Program-made: the position numbers and the translations under genes | From: Cymbomonas tetramitiformis | Lineage: Eukaryota; Chlorophyta; Pyramimonadophyceae; Pyramimonadales; Pyramimonadaceae | Direction: 5' to 3' | NCBI GenBank assembly: GCA_001247695.2 | Contig: LGRX02035256.1 | Span: 47,188 to 111,187, forward strand | DNA length: 64,000 bases | Notes under the pieces: model-generated | Seen by the model: the letters and a program-made list of their open reading frames with translations, nothing else | Told to the model about the DNA's origin: nothing | Databases searched by the model: none | Shown: in pieces, positions 10,191 through 23,099 of the stretch | Numbering within the stretch: the first letter of the stretch is position 1 | Layout: the number at the start of each line of letters is the position of its first letter

Positions 10191-13100
10191 GTGCTCCACG
10201 CATCTTAGAGATTTGGTGTCCCCCTACTAGTCCTGCAGCGCGCCATCGGGAGGCATCGATCCCAGGCTAGTGAAGCGGAGATGGAAGTGCTTCTGAGTTG
10301 AAGGCCATGGCACGGCAGGCGGACTGCAGCTTCCCAATGCGCCGCACAGCGTCTCTCAACCGCGCGTGGTCCTGCCAGCATGTCCCTTAGGGAGATGGGT
10401 CAAACGCTGGATGTGGGCGGCTGCAGAGACCTTGCCGTGGCTCCGTCTTTATCAGGTCACGCGGTGCGACACGCTGAGGTGATCATCGGCATGTGGGTCA
10501 GCAGGCCGATGTTGGAGGTGTCTCCGGGAGGTTGCGGGGGGAAAGTGGGGCAGTGAGGTGCTGAAGCGGGGTGTGGTGGGCAGGAGGAACCATTGTGCCG
10601 ATCATGTACCGCGTATTGGAGGGTGGCGAGCTGGAGGAGGAGCCGGGGCAGACCGCGTTTCCGTGGAACTCCGACGTGATCGTGTGGTCACACCACATCC
10701 GGCAAGGCGCTCAGTTGGATGAAGCTTGTGCTGATATCCCAGGATTGTGTGTGGATGAAGGGGAGGGCCGCAACGAGGAGGATCTGCACATGATGCTGAT
10801 TGTGGAAGATGCCGTTGGGGACTCTGCCAGTCTGCTCTCTGAGGTGCCTCTGCTTCCATGAGAGACGCCCTCCACACCCATCAAGTGCAGGCCCGAGGGG
10901 CACCCGCAAATACGCCCGCAGACTGCACGTAGTAGGGCCTCTCATCATCTCCCTCAGCCTGCTGTATGAAAACCTGAGAATCCCCCAAAACCCTAAGCTC
11001 CTGGGAATAATGATAATAATGAAATACAGGACCCCCGATGACCCTCAGGACCCATTTGACCCTCAGGACCCGGCATCGGCGGCAGTGGAGAAGACCCACC
11101 GCGGAGCAGGCGTCTTGCAGGCGACTGGCTGGCACATCTCGGGCATGGAAAAGGGTGCAAATGATGGAGATTGACACCTGTGAGGAGGGCACAGGGGGTG
11201 GTAGACGGAGAGGCATCTGAACTTGTTGATGACAGCGATTCAGATTCGTGGTGGGACTCTGACTGGTCCTACTTCGACTCAGACGACTCAGACGCTGCTG
11301 CCGCAGAGGCGGAGCTTACTGATTGGCTCTGCAGTCTGAGCTACGAAGAAGCGGAGCTCTATTTCGGTAGCTAGCCCTCCAGCAGTGCCCGTGCCCACCT
11401 TTCCAGCTCTGCCATCTTAGCCTCCCATCCTTTAGCTCGGAGAATATGCCCTGACCGTGCACAAGGATTACTTATGCAGTCAGGGTGGTGCACTCGCGCG
11501 GTGCTGCGTATAATTAGGGATGCGCATCGAGGGCGCTGTCTGTATGAATGGCCGCTGAAGGATGCGCATCGAGGGCGCTGTCTGTATGAATGGCCGCTGA
11601 GGGATGCGCATCGAGGGCGCTGTCTGTATGAATGGCCGCTGAGGGATGCGCATCGAGGGCGCTGTCTGTATGAATCGAGGGCGCTGTCTGTATGAATGGC
11701 CGCTGAGGGATGCGCATCGAGGGCGCTGTCTGTATGAATGGCCGCTGAGGGATGCGCATCGAGGGCGCTGTCTGTATGAATGGCCACTGAGGGATGCGCG
11801 AGGCTGAGGCTCTCTCTTGGAGGAACGTTTTGAAGTGTTGCTATTTTCAGCACCCGGTGATGGGCGCTACTTATGTTGCAGGCGATGACACGCAAGAGTA
11901 CATGGATGAGCTGTGCCCGGCCAGCCCTCCCATGTACGTCTGGCTGGAGGGCGAGTGGGGCGACTGCTCGACCTCCTGTGGGGGCGGCATTCAGGTCGGC
12001 CCAACAAGCACAGCCCTTGCGAGAAAGCCGGCGTTGCAGAAGGTGGCTCGAGCGCGCGCTTCTGCGTGTCTGCGCAGCCCTGAAGAGGGCAGTCGCCCGC
12101 CCGCGATCCCGCTCCTGCTCCTGCGCCTGCGCCTGATCAGGGCTTGCGGCGTCCTCATGAGCCAATTGTTTTTGCCGTCTCACCCTCAGAGCTCATTGCA
12201 CCATGCACCAGGTCGCCGCGTGAGCCATATGAGGTCAACCGGTGCGTGCGATGCATTACGGCAAGTGCTGTGTGTGACGCATGCGGGCAGGCTCCTGGTC
12301 GCTAGGCGCACGTGGAATATGGCAGAGGACCTCTGGTCACGGGTGCCGCCGATCCGCCGGCACAGGGTGTCCGTTCTTACGGATGGAAGATGTCAGATGT
12401 AATTCGGAGCCTGGCGCAGCGCGTGGCATATTGCGGGCCCTGCTACACGGTGCAGTGAGGCGTCCTCTGCACACTTGTCGGGATTTGTTAGGGTGGCGCC
12501 GCGCGTGCGCGTACCGCCAGGTGCCATGCACTGCTGCACTAGGGCTGCGGCCAATGGGGCGCTCAGCAGCATGCCGTGGTGGTGCGCAGGAGCGCGAAGT
12601 GGTGTGTGTCGAAGACTATAATGCCTCCCGACCCGTGGACAGCTCTCTGTGCGATCCCGCTGCAGAGCCTGCCGTCGAGCAGTCCTGCAACACCCTCTCC
12701 TGCGCCACTCTCGAGGTTTACCTCGGCCCGTGGGGGGACTGCAGCAAGACGTGCGGGGGTGGAGAGCGGTCCCGCACGGTGCAATGCATCAGCGGCGCGA
12801 ACATCGGAGCGTCCGAGAATGTGCCAGTGATCGAGTGCGCAGATTTGCACACCGTGTCCACGACGAGCACCACAGCGCTCTCTGCGAAGGTGGGGCCTCG
12901 AGACCCGCCTCTGCTGGTGTGGGGGTGGCTAGCAGCATGTGTACCCTTGCAATGCGCGCCGTGTAGATGTGACAAGCTCGCGGTGGTGAGCATGGGATTG
13001 AAGACGGAACACGTGGAAAGGGAGGTACCGGGGTTTTGGGAGAGAGGGCCCTAAGGGAGCGCGCCATTGGGGGGGCTGGAGGTGAGCAAGAGGGGCAGTT

Positions 13101-16100
13101 GACAGAAGGCTGTGAGCGAGTGCGATGGGGGGCTGGAGGTGAGGAAGAAGGGCAGTTGACAGAAGGCTGTGAGCGAGTGCGATGGGGGGCAGGAGGTGAG
13201 GAAGAAGGGCAGTTCACAGAAGGCTGTGAGCGAGTGCGATGGGGGGCTGGAGGTGAGGTAGAGGGCAGTTAACAGAAGGCTGTGAGCGAGTGCGATGGGG
13301 GCAGGAGGTGAGGAAGAAGGGCAGTTAACAGAAGGCTGAGCGAGTGCGATGGGGGGGGGCTGGAGGTGAGGAAGAAGGGCAGTTGACAGAAGGCTGTGAG
13401 CGAGTGCGATGGGGGGCAGGAGGTGAGGAAGAAGGGCAGTTAACAGAAGGCTGTGAGCGAGTGCGATGGTGGGGGCAGACGCGAAAGGTTTCGAGGTTCA
13501 TGTGCAGACACACCAAGCGGGTAAAGAGGGAGGCACAAGGTAGAGCGGAGCCAGCAACGAGGGGGGCATGACGGAGTAAAGGCGATGGTTGGCGTCGTAT
13601 GTGCCAGGAGTACGAGGAATGCGCCACTGAGGCTTGCCCACAGTATTACTGGAGCACCGGCAGCTACGGCCGCTGCAACCAAACCTGCGGTGCGCGTACT
13701 TTGCGCCGTCCACGGGACCCAGGCTCCCTGCGCCCGTTCCCACCCGCCCTCCCTAACAGGCTCATCCATTTTCCTTCCCTCATATGATGCCCCCCCCATC
13801 ATCGGATTGTCCTCTCTCATCTGACGGCTCTCTGTCACCCGCCTACCCTCTCTCACCCGAAAGCCCCATCCCGTCCGATACCTCTCTCGCATGCGACTCT
13901 CGCACATCTGCGTGTGAGCTCGCCTGCTTTCATCCTTGACGCTGCGCTGCACCCTCAAACTCATTTGCCAACCTCCCTGAACGCTGAACCAAAGGTTTCT
14001 CCTTGCAACCAGGCTCCAGCCCAGGCCGCCTGGGGGAGTAGAACAGTGCAGGCGGCGGGTGGCTGGCGTGGGCATGATGGGAGCGAGGTGGCGCGCCACA
14101 GGGGGCGGAGTGAAGACCCGTAGTGTGACATGCATCGGAGAAGATGACGCGACAGCAGATGAGGTACGAAGGCGCTCCCGATTATGGCGCGTTTGTGGGG
14201 GGGGGGCAGCAAGGCGCCACACAACACGCTACATGACATATCGGGGCGGCGGCAGAGCGTTACATGATTCCAGTGGATGCGAGAGACGGCGCACCTGATT
14301 TTACCATCCCTTGGGCCCTTGCCGACATCGCCATGTGGGAAAAGGCAACACAACACACCTGGACAGAGAGCAGGATTTCGGACGCCCTCAGACGCCCGCT
14401 CCCATATATCGGCCCTCTCTATTGCGCACACCCACATCCGTGCTGCCTTGACTTGCCATGACAAGGTGGATATGCCTCGGTCAGCCCTGAGAGGGTCTGA
14501 ACCGCTGGGTTAAGACGAACTTGTTTTGCGTGTTGTATAAGAAGATGGTTTTCAGCTGAGCGCTCGGTGATTCCAGGCCCCCTCGGCTGAGTCTGCAGTC
14601 CGATGGCTGCGGCTTCTCCCTCGGGGGGGGCGCGGCAAGCGGCCTACGTACCCCACCAGGCTGGGCACAGTGCGCACGGCCATTGGTGCCATCAGCCAGT
14701 GGTTGTGCCGCTCTTGCACCCTACGTGGCAGCGAAGAGAGGATGGCGATGCACAATGCGTCTGTATCATTATGGCTGTATCATTATGACTGGTGGGTGGC
14801 AATCTGGGGGCAGGCTCTGTGCGACGCTGGAGAGAGGCCAGCGGCGCAGCACCAGTGCAACACCGGGGAGTGCACCACCTACACGTGGTCGGTCGGACCT
14901 TGGAGCTCGTGCAGCCGAGACTGCGATGGTGGAGAACAGCAACGCGATATCACGTGCATTGGGTGGCCCCCCAGCTCCATGGCGCACTTGACCCCCCTGC
15001 AATCCCTGCGATGCCATGCTCTTCCTCTCCGACGCCACATCCCTTGACAGGCGGACTCCTTTCCTGGCGTCCTGAGGGGCGGGGCGGGTGAGGTGGGGCG
15101 ATCATTACCATAGATCGGACGGTTCAGAGGCTGCTGCCGGGAACTGCAGCGCTTCGAGCCCGGCCACGGAGCAGAGCTGCAACACAGATCTGTGCCAGTT
15201 CTGTACGGGCAGCAGCACCGACTGCAACGCGCGCGGCGACTGCTCGGAGGAGACGCGGTCCTGCAACTGCTTCGAGGTACCTCCCCGGGGACAAGCCGCA
15301 TGGCAAGCCTCCACACCCCTAGCACCCCTAGCACCCCTAGCATCCCTAGCACTCACAGATCCACACACAAAGCCCCTACCCGCTCTCTCAAAGAGGACGG
15401 AACCTCTTAGCTCTCACCGGAAAGCTGAGGGGCCCTGCGACCCGGGCCGGGCGCGGAGGAGTCCCATATACAAGTCGCAGTCAAGACAGACTGGCCAGGG
15501 TTAAGCTTTTCCGTGCTACCACAGATAGAGTACGTTACGACGTACGTACGATAGAGTGGAGCTGACGGAGGAGAAGCGCCACTGACTGGCACCAAGCGCA
15601 TGTCTGAGGAAGGCGCTGGGGGAGGGAGGGGAGGTGCAGGGGTATTCGGGGACACTGTGCGGCGAGCAGGAGGAGGGATGCACGGGTGGGGTGGTGCTGG
15701 GAGATGGGAGCTGCTGCGAATCAGGCGTGATCGACGCAACGGGAAGCTGCTGCGCGGGCGCCAGTGGTGCTGGCGTTACGCTTGATGCAGACGGCGCCTG
15801 CTGCGCAGGCGGCCAGCTGGACGTGTGCGGGACCTGCGGCGGCAACGCCACGGTGCGGAGCCCTCACTTGGTGCCGCTGCCCGATGAAGTTGAACGTTGT
15901 CCCGACCTTAATGCGCCCAATTCTGCAAACGAAACAGAAAAAAGAAAAGAAAAAGAAAAAGAGACACCCTTTCCGGGGTGTGGGGCTTATAGTCCCCAAG
16001 ACTCTTCACAAATCTGCACACGTGGCGGAGCTCATCGCACAGCACCTCAATCCATGGAATCATAACGGAAGGTGAGACCAATGGGATCGAAAAGAAGGGG

Positions 16101-19100
16101 ATGAATGAGACCCGGAAAGGGGTGAGCAAGGAAGGAGAGGCCCCGCAAGACCCGGACAGGTGTAGAGCAAGAGGAAAAGGAGGCCCCGCAAGATCCGGAC
16201 AGGAGTGAGCAAGGAAGGAGGCCCAAGACCCGGAACAGGAGACGGAAGGAAGGAGAAGAGGGGCCCTGGAGCAAGACAGGGACAAAAGGAAGGAGAGGCC
16301 CCGCAAGACCCGGACAGGAGTGAGCAAGGAAGAGGCCCCGCAAGACCCGGACAGGAGTGAGCAAGGAAGGAGAGGCCCCGCAAGGCCCAGACAGGAGTGA
16401 GCAAGGAAGGAGAGGCCGCAGACCCGGACAGGAGTGAGCAAGGAAGGAGAGGCCCCGCAAGACCCGGACAGGAGTGAACAAGGAAGGAGTGACAGGAAGT
16501 AAGGAAGGAAGGAGAGGCCCCGCAAGACCCGGACAGGAGTGAACAAGGAAGGAGTGACAGGAAGTAAGGAAGGAAGGAGGCCCCATAGAGACCCGGACAG
16601 GAGTGAGCAAGGAAGGAGAGGCCCCGCAAGACCCGGACAGGAGTGAACAAGGAAGGAGAGGCCCCGCAAGACCCGGACAGGGGAAGGCAAGGAAGGAGAG
16701 GCCCCCAAGGCCCAGACAGGAGTGAGCAAGGAAGGAGAGGCCCCGCAAGGCCCAGACAGGAGTGAGCAAGGAAGGAGAGGCCCCGCAAGACCCGGACAGG
16801 AGTGAGCAAGGAAGGATCGAGATGGAATTGCACGGAGCAGGGCAGGGTGGAGGGAGTGGGTGTGGATGGGAAGGAGAGGCGATGAAGCGGAGTGGAACGG
16901 AATGGCAACAAGCTGATTCCAACGGGATAGATTGGCGTGAGATTTCAAAAATGCCACGTGGCCGTTCTGCTGAACGACACACTTATACACATTCAAAGAT
17001 GAGCGTGTTGGTATGGCATGTAAAACCTCATCAAAGAAGCTTATTTCAGATGGAAGTAAGAGCATCCCAGGAACAGCGCTGTGTGTGGTAGGTGAGCATT
17101 TAAGCTGTGCGCTGTCTGCTTGCCCTGCGTCTTAGTTTGTGGAAACGGTACTGTGACACGTGCGGGTGTCGCAGGGTGTCAGCACGGTAGACCTCGGCAT
17201 GTCCATCTTCCTTCATTGAGTCCGAAGAGAGCTCTTTTGAAGCCTGGCGGCCTCCGGCGGCACGGAGAGTTTTTGAAGAGGGAGGGGTCGGTGGGGAGCA
17301 GGTGGTGGACCTTCTCGGGGCGTGCTGTGAGCTTTTGGATGCAAATTACGTGTGTTGCTCGTCCGGCATGCTGGATGAGTGTGGAGTCTGCGACGGGGAT
17401 GACTCGTCCTGCGCAACGGTGGCATCCACAAAGCTAACAGTGGAAGACACTTCCGGCCTTTCGAATACCTCCAGCTCTGAATACCAGCAGTTCACGGCTG
17501 ACTATGCACAGGTCCTCCTCACGCCGCTCCCTCGATGCTGTGCTGCCGCCTCACGCAGGGCCCCTTCAAGGGCCAAGCTGCTTCCTGCATAGTCCTCTTC
17601 CGTGCCCTGTTCATCATTTCCCCCCAACGGTGTGTCGCTTTCACTGCGAGAAATCGGTGACTTCTCTTTGGCAAAGATTCCCTGTGCCATGATTGCCTGA
17701 ACCATGCCGCCGCCGGCCTGGGCTTCGAGAGTGCCGCGCTTCTACCACTGTGAATCGAGCTTACCCCTGGAGCCCTCCCCCCTGTGAGCACTGGACTAAG
17801 CACCTAGGGGTCAGGTGAGGACTGGAGAGCGGGGGGAGGGCGAATAAGAGCGCGCCACCACTGCTCTGTTTACAGCGCGCCTGTTGTCTCTCGGGCGAGG
17901 CGAGGGGCGCTGTGATTAGGGGGAGAAGAAGACTGGCAGTGCTGACGCATGTTACTCTCGAAGCTCTCGAGAGCGGCGTGACTCTCAGTGGCAATTGATT
18001 GGGGGTGGGGCTCACAGAGCATGAGCGTTGCTCTCCAGATCAACGCATCCCGCGTGGAGGTGCCGGCTCCACATCCGAGTTCTTCCCGATGCTGCGCGCG
18101 GGATGGATGCATGGATGCGCCGCTCTGCATGCATTGTGCTTCCCTCTCACTTCATCATCTTTCAAGCCTGCCTATGTATCTGCCACATACCACACCTCCT
18201 TTCTGACACCTCTACCCTTGCAGTCACCCGGTCTATCTCCCGTCACAATGCGCCACCAATGTTCAAGAAGCGCTGTTGGCAGTGGCGCAGCGCCTCAGGA
18301 GGCTGCTAGAATGGGCATGTGCAGTAAGGTGCGATGGGTGGGAACTGCACGCGTGCGGTGTGCAGGTCACTTCTCTCAGTGTGAGCGATGCTCGCCGGCG
18401 CTTCCAGCTGCTGCAGGAGTCGCAGGTACCTGGCCGTTTGCCCTCTTCGATGACTTCCCCACACTCGCACTCACACTCACCGTTGATCTTTGATCTCGGC
18501 GTGGGTACATAGTGCAGCCGGTCTTCTGCGGCTACGGTGTGCCAAAGGAGTCGGTCCAAGGATAAGCACACACACATACCTTTGATCGTTGATCCCCGGT
18601 GAGGGTACATAGTGAAGCCGATCCTTTGTGGTAATGGGATGCCAAAGGGAATCGGACCAAGGATGAGCCACAAACCCACAATTCCACGATGACAGTACGC
18701 CTCACTTGGAGGCTCGCAGTGCCTAGAGCTTGGGAGTGTGGTGCTGGCTGCCGATTGAGCAGAGGGGCCGAGCGAGCTGAGATGGCCCGAGATGTCCCCA
18801 GCAGAAGTGGCCACCAGCAGCCACCGCCGCAGTGGAGAGGGAGCGCTGTAAGTGTCCTGGGCAGAGATGGCCCCAGCAGATGTGGCCACCAGCAGCCACC
18901 GCCGCAGTGGAAAGGGAGCGCTGTAAGTGTCCTGGGCAGAGATGTCCCCAGCAGATGTGGCCACCAGCAGCCACTGCCGCAGTGGGGAGGGAGCGCTGTA
19001 AGTGTCCTTGTGTGGAGCAACAACCAGTGGATAGCTGCGCCATCGTGCCGGCTGGCGTCCTCTGGAGCAGAAGCCGCCTCTGCTCTCACCTCCTCCGTTG

Positions 19101-21397
19101 CTGGAACAAAATGGACCAATTGCATGCCCGGCAGTAGCCCGCATTCACGGCAAGCCGGCAGATATATCTGTGCTGGCCGGGACTGTGCTTGGTAGCTGCC
19201 GGGAGCAGGGGGCTGCGCCTCCCACAAGCGTGATGAGAAGCGTGACGCGAAGCTGGGGGGATGTGGGAGCGACGCATGCAGGTGAGCGTGCAGTTCAAGG
19301 TGGGGGCGCCCTTGGACGGGGACGACGCGGTGGTGACCACGGAGAACCTCCAGAAGACGGTCGAGAGCGACCCGGATCTCGGCGATCTTGACTCCACGGA
19401 CCGAGCTTCTGTGTGCGGGAACGGTGTCTGTGAGTACCTGGAGAGCTGCGACTCTGACACCAGTGCGTGCTGCTCCTCTTCCCCCGTGCAAGCTACCTTG
19501 TTCCTGACCATGCTGCAATCACGCGCGAGAGACGTCCCTGCCGCGCGCGAGAGACGTCCCTGCGTCAGGAGTCGTCATAACGTCCCAACGGGCCGAAAGG
19601 CCTCCATCATTTGATCCCATCATCCGATCCCATCATCTGATCCCATCATCTGATCCCATCATCTGACCGCCCGTAAAGTTTGAATCTGATCTGATAACTC
19701 GAAAGGAGAATCATATCGTCCATCCACTTGCCAGTATCAGATCTCCATCTAGTTTTAACAGATTGCCACAAGTGAACAGGGGAAGTGGGACGGCATGGGT
19801 GAGGGGAGGGGTGAGGGGAGGGGGCGCAGATGACTGCTGCGAAGCTGACTGCCCGCATCACCACTATTCCTGCCCCACGAGCAGCAACGCCACCTGCACT
19901 GGCAATGGCGTGTGCAGTCCAGCGTCAGGCAGCTGCGGCTGCTACATGGTGCCGCCTCCCCCTAGCTACACATACCCGATGAGGGGATGGGTACCTGCAC
20001 CCTTAACCAACTCTAACGGTCCGGTGAGCCTGCGCTGCAGCCTAAGCAACACCTCACTGGGCATTGCGAGCAGGCTCGCGGGCTCAGCAGCGTATTGCTC
20101 ACACTGCGTGCGACCATATAGTTATGCCATCCTCGCATTGTATGCTGTGCTATTCATCTAGACGTGCACCACTCCACACATCATGCCATTACACTCCATT
20201 GGACGTCGGGCAGCCCCTTGTGGATCAACCAGCAGCGGGCATCCATAAGTGGGTATTATAAGGAAACTGCTATTTTGTAACATTTCTCAATTGTTTGGCA
20301 GTCTCTGGTAGCTGCTCCTGTTCGTCAGCTCAGTCTGCGGATGGGGGCATGGAGGATGGTGATTGATGTGCAGGGCTACACCGGCGATGCCTGCGACGAG
20401 TGCATCGCTCCGGTGTTCTCCAGCACCGGCCTTCTCACACAGCTCTACTATCAGGTGCGTAACAGACCACGCGACCTCCAAGTTTCCTCGCTCTATTGTT
20501 GGAAATGTGCTGGATTGTGGATCAATGCCGCCTTGCAGAGGGGGTGTTGGGAGAGGGGGTAAGTTTTAAGTAAGGGCCGCATTCGACTCCGCAGCAATAA
20601 GAGCGTGCACGTGCACTTTGTCATCTGTTATTTGGCTACTCATAACGCGACAGTAGCACACACGGTTGCATGGTTGGTGGCTAGTGCAGAGCTTTGTGTC
20701 GTGACGCTTTTTAGCCACTGTTCATGCCATTTCGATGCCATGGTCCCATTTTGTGCAAACTGCAGGCAGTATGGTGGGAGGTTGGCACATTTGCTGTTGC
20801 TATATATGGGTGCAGATCCCCATTTCCTATTGATTTGATGGGCTAATCATGTTGCCAAGGCAACCCTGTCAACTCCACAACGAAAAGCACCCTCTGGAAT
20901 GTGCGTGGGGCATTGATGTTTAGATTTTGCAAATCGTATGCGCCGTCGCATGGCAGGAAGAAGGATCCTTCACCTGCAAGCTTTACGTGGCCCCACTGCC
21001 GCCACCCCCCCCGTCTCCGCCACCGCCTCCATCTCCTGCACCACCTCCATCTCCAGCCCCTCCGCCACCTTCATCCCCTCCGCCACCTCCCTCCTCTCCG
21101 CCTCCAGTGATAATTGAGGATGGGGATGATTCTGGTGACTCGTCCTCCTCAGGAACGGCCGCTTGGGTCTATGTCCTTGGCTGTGTGGGTGGCGTAGCGG
21201 TCCTGACAGGCGGCGCTTATGGCGGCTACAAGTATTCTCAACAGAAGGAGCTTGACGCGGCTACAGATGCTCTCAACAACGACCGCACTTATTATACGGC
21301 ACCACCAGCACAACCATCGGATGTCGAAATGAACATCAACCCAGTCTTGCAGGCAGACGCGGATAGAGGTGGTAAACAATCCATGATGATGGCCTGA
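9880..21397 (+). CDS. Modular type I membrane protein: acidic-TSP1(x4)-EGF-Cys-Pro stalk-TM
   Basis: Sixteen exons join in phase: 9880-10190, 10584-10843, about 11213-11366, 11882-11994, 12590-12853, 13608-13689, 14102-14163, 14814-14962, 15114-15276, 15640-15852, 17302-17511, 18366-18425, 19282-19462, 19830-19948, 20374-20454, 20957-21397 (TGA). In order they encode a Ser-Asp acidic part; four thrombospondin type 1 repeats (WGDCSTSCGGG, WGDCSKTCGGG, YGRCNQTCGGG, WSSCSRDCDGG); an EGF-like module; paired-Cys modules (LDECGVCDGDDSSC type); a CGNGVCEYLESC module; and a second EGF (NGVCSPASGSCGCYMGYTG). A PPSPPPPP stalk, one helix (WVYVLGCVGGVAVLTGG) and a tail of about 60 residues follow. TSP1 and EGF modules normally mediate extracellular adhesion or ligand binding, so a surface receptor or adhesin is inferred. 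The N-terminus probably includes the upstream SD exons. Confidence 0.75.
11205..11366 (+). CDS. Acidic exon preceding the first TSP1 repeat
   Basis: It encodes ASELVDDSDSDSWWDSDW and then an Ala/Glu-rich end (AEAELTDWL). The start is at 11205 or 11213, depending on which AG is used; 11213 gives phase 0 after the exon ending at 10843. It ends TTTCG|GTAGCT with one base left over, exactly fitting the TSP1 exon at 11882. This phase fit is my main evidence that the Ser-Asp exons and the TSP1/EGF part belong to one gene. Confidence 0.5.
11519..11792. repeat. 42-bp minisatellite in an intron
   Basis: Six to seven units of 42 bp (core GCATCGAGGGCGCTGTCTGT) lie in the intron between the last acidic exon and the first TSP1 exon. 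One unit near 11675 is truncated. The unit length is a multiple of three, so it stays open on both strands; I do not read it as coding. Confidence 0.85.
13075..13480. repeat. 57-bp minisatellite in an intron
   Basis: About seven units of 57 bp (core GGCTGTGAGCGAGTGCGATG) lie in the intron between TSP1 exons 12590-12853 and 13608-13689. Small indels separate the units. Confidence 0.85.
16110..16815. repeat. 40-bp minisatellite in an intron
   Basis: About 17 units of 40 bp (core CCCCGCAAGACCCGGACAGG), some truncated, lie in the intron between exons 15640-15852 and 17302-17511. The purine-rich strand is the sense strand of the gene. Confidence 0.85.
18485..18680. repeat. Two-copy repeat of about 100 bp in an intron
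   Basis: Two diverged direct copies share the pattern GGGTACATAGTG...GCCAAAGGA...GGACCAAGGAT, at about 18490-18565 and 18590-18665. They lie in the intron after exon 18366-18425. Confidence 0.6.
18788..19012. repeat. 75-bp minisatellite in an intron
   Basis: Three direct units of 75 bp (starts at about 18791, 18866 and 18941), each containing CCACCAGCAGCCAC and a 5'-splice-like CTGTAAGTGTCC, lie in the intron between exons 18366-18425 and 19282-19462. Confidence 0.8.
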
Positions 21398-21497
21398 GGC
21401 AAATCTCAGGAATGGAGATCTTGAAGAACTTGCAAGGGCCTCGTGATGTTTGAATACAACCATGCATGATCACATGTGCATGCGCATGCGCACCAGA

Positions 21498-21503
21498 AAT
21501 AAA
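21498..21503 (+). terminator. Possible polyadenylation signal AATAAA
   Basis: AATAAA lies about 100 bases after the stop codon of the modular membrane protein gene. It is a canonical eukaryotic signal, but in an alga it may be coincidental. No TGTAA motif (the chlorophyte signal) stands out nearby. Confidence 0.35.
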
Positions 21504-21679
21504 GTGTCGTCTGCTGGGAATAAGGAGGAAAACAATGTACTTCTTATTGTCCATATTTAGTATGCATATATTCCTCTGCCCTGAAAAAGGGAAACAAAGA
21601 GTGCTGTATGCCTGAATGCAGGTCAATTCGATATTTCTGATCTATGATGGGTGTTGGTCCAAAACCTAGTGTTTTTTGT

Positions 21680-22035
21680 ACATTATATAGTGAGATTGAC
21701 CACTATATAGTGTACCAGCTCCACTATATAGCGGGATTGACCACTATATAGTGTACCAGCTCCACTATATAGTGGGATTGACCACTATATAGTGTACCAG
21801 CTCCACTATATAGTGGGATTGACCACTATATAGTGTACCAGCTCCACTATATAGTGGGATTGACCACTATATAGTGTCACTATATAGTGTACCAAATCCA
21901 CTATATGGTGGGATTAACCGCTATATAGTGTACCAGCTCCACTATATAGTGGGATTGGTACACTATGTGTACACTATGCTATATGTACCCTAGTGCAACT
22001 GGTACACTATATGTGTACCAATTCCACTATGTAGT
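21680..22035. repeat. 41-bp array built on palindrome CACTATATAGTG
   Basis: About six to eight units of 41 bp, each containing two copies of CCACTATATAGTG-type sequence separated by TACCAGCT or GGATTGA. The core CACTATATAGTG is a perfect 12-bp palindrome. Related solitary copies lie at about 22440-22480. No gene lies between 21504 and about 23100; the remainder is AT-rich unique sequence. Confidence 0.85.
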
Positions 22036-23099
22036 GGAACTACTATAGTATGTTATATTAACCTTTGTTAAATTGGCTAATTTCCTTGAAGGTCTTCTGA
22101 TGTTGTGGACCCGTACGGTTAAGTTCTCGAGCTGCTCTTCCTGCAGTGTCTTGTTAAAATTTTGATCCGAGGTCAGCTTGACCCTCTCAATATCAGTTGA
22201 AGTAGCCTGGGTATCGGTCAAATTTATATACTGCTTGAGTAACAAAACATCGAGATCAGGGCTTAAGGAATGATGCCTCGACAGTAATGCTCGACGAGGA
22301 CCGCTCTCCCCCTATATAATGGAAAGGGTACACCGTATAGCGGAACTATACGTATTTTGCTAGCTACTCGAAATTTGACTGACGTGCAGTACATTCACAC
22401 GATCCCGGCCACCCAATGATATTTTTGCCTGTTAGGTAAGCCACTATATGGAAAATTGCGGACCACTATATAGTGTGCCAGACCCACTAGATTTTAGTCA
22501 AAAATCACTAGGTTGCAGTATGTTAGGTCACCCATCTATGATGCCAAATACATCCCCATATAGCAGTGCAATTGCCAAAGGCGCCCTCGTGTCGGACATC
22601 TGAATATAGCATTGACATTACTAACGGCGGTGGAGTTGCCTTGGGAATGTATATTTAATCATGTGTATGAATATGTATACCAGAATACCGTCCGGTTGCC
22701 ATTTTGCTATGGTTCTGTTGATGGTATTAGGAACATAACCAGTGATGACCTGCGTATTGTTGGTTAAAGGAATGCGTAAATAAGCAACCCACTCTACTAT
22801 CTCACGTTTACAGACTCGTCAACTCATGCCGGTACTGTGCGCATGCTATTGTGTACTTGTTATATAAGGGAAAAGTGCTCGTTGGATCCGACCCATGCCG
22901 GGCCGTGTACGCAATGCGCATCTTGACGGCGTGATGCAAGAAACGACGGTGATGAATTGACATTTGATCGTTTCACTGAATACTCACTCGAGTTGGCTCT
23001 CCTTTCGTGCGCAGGTTCGTACCACATGCCTTGTCATACTGTAGATACATACCATAATCAAATATATTTATTTATATATCTATATTCGCATTTGCATAC

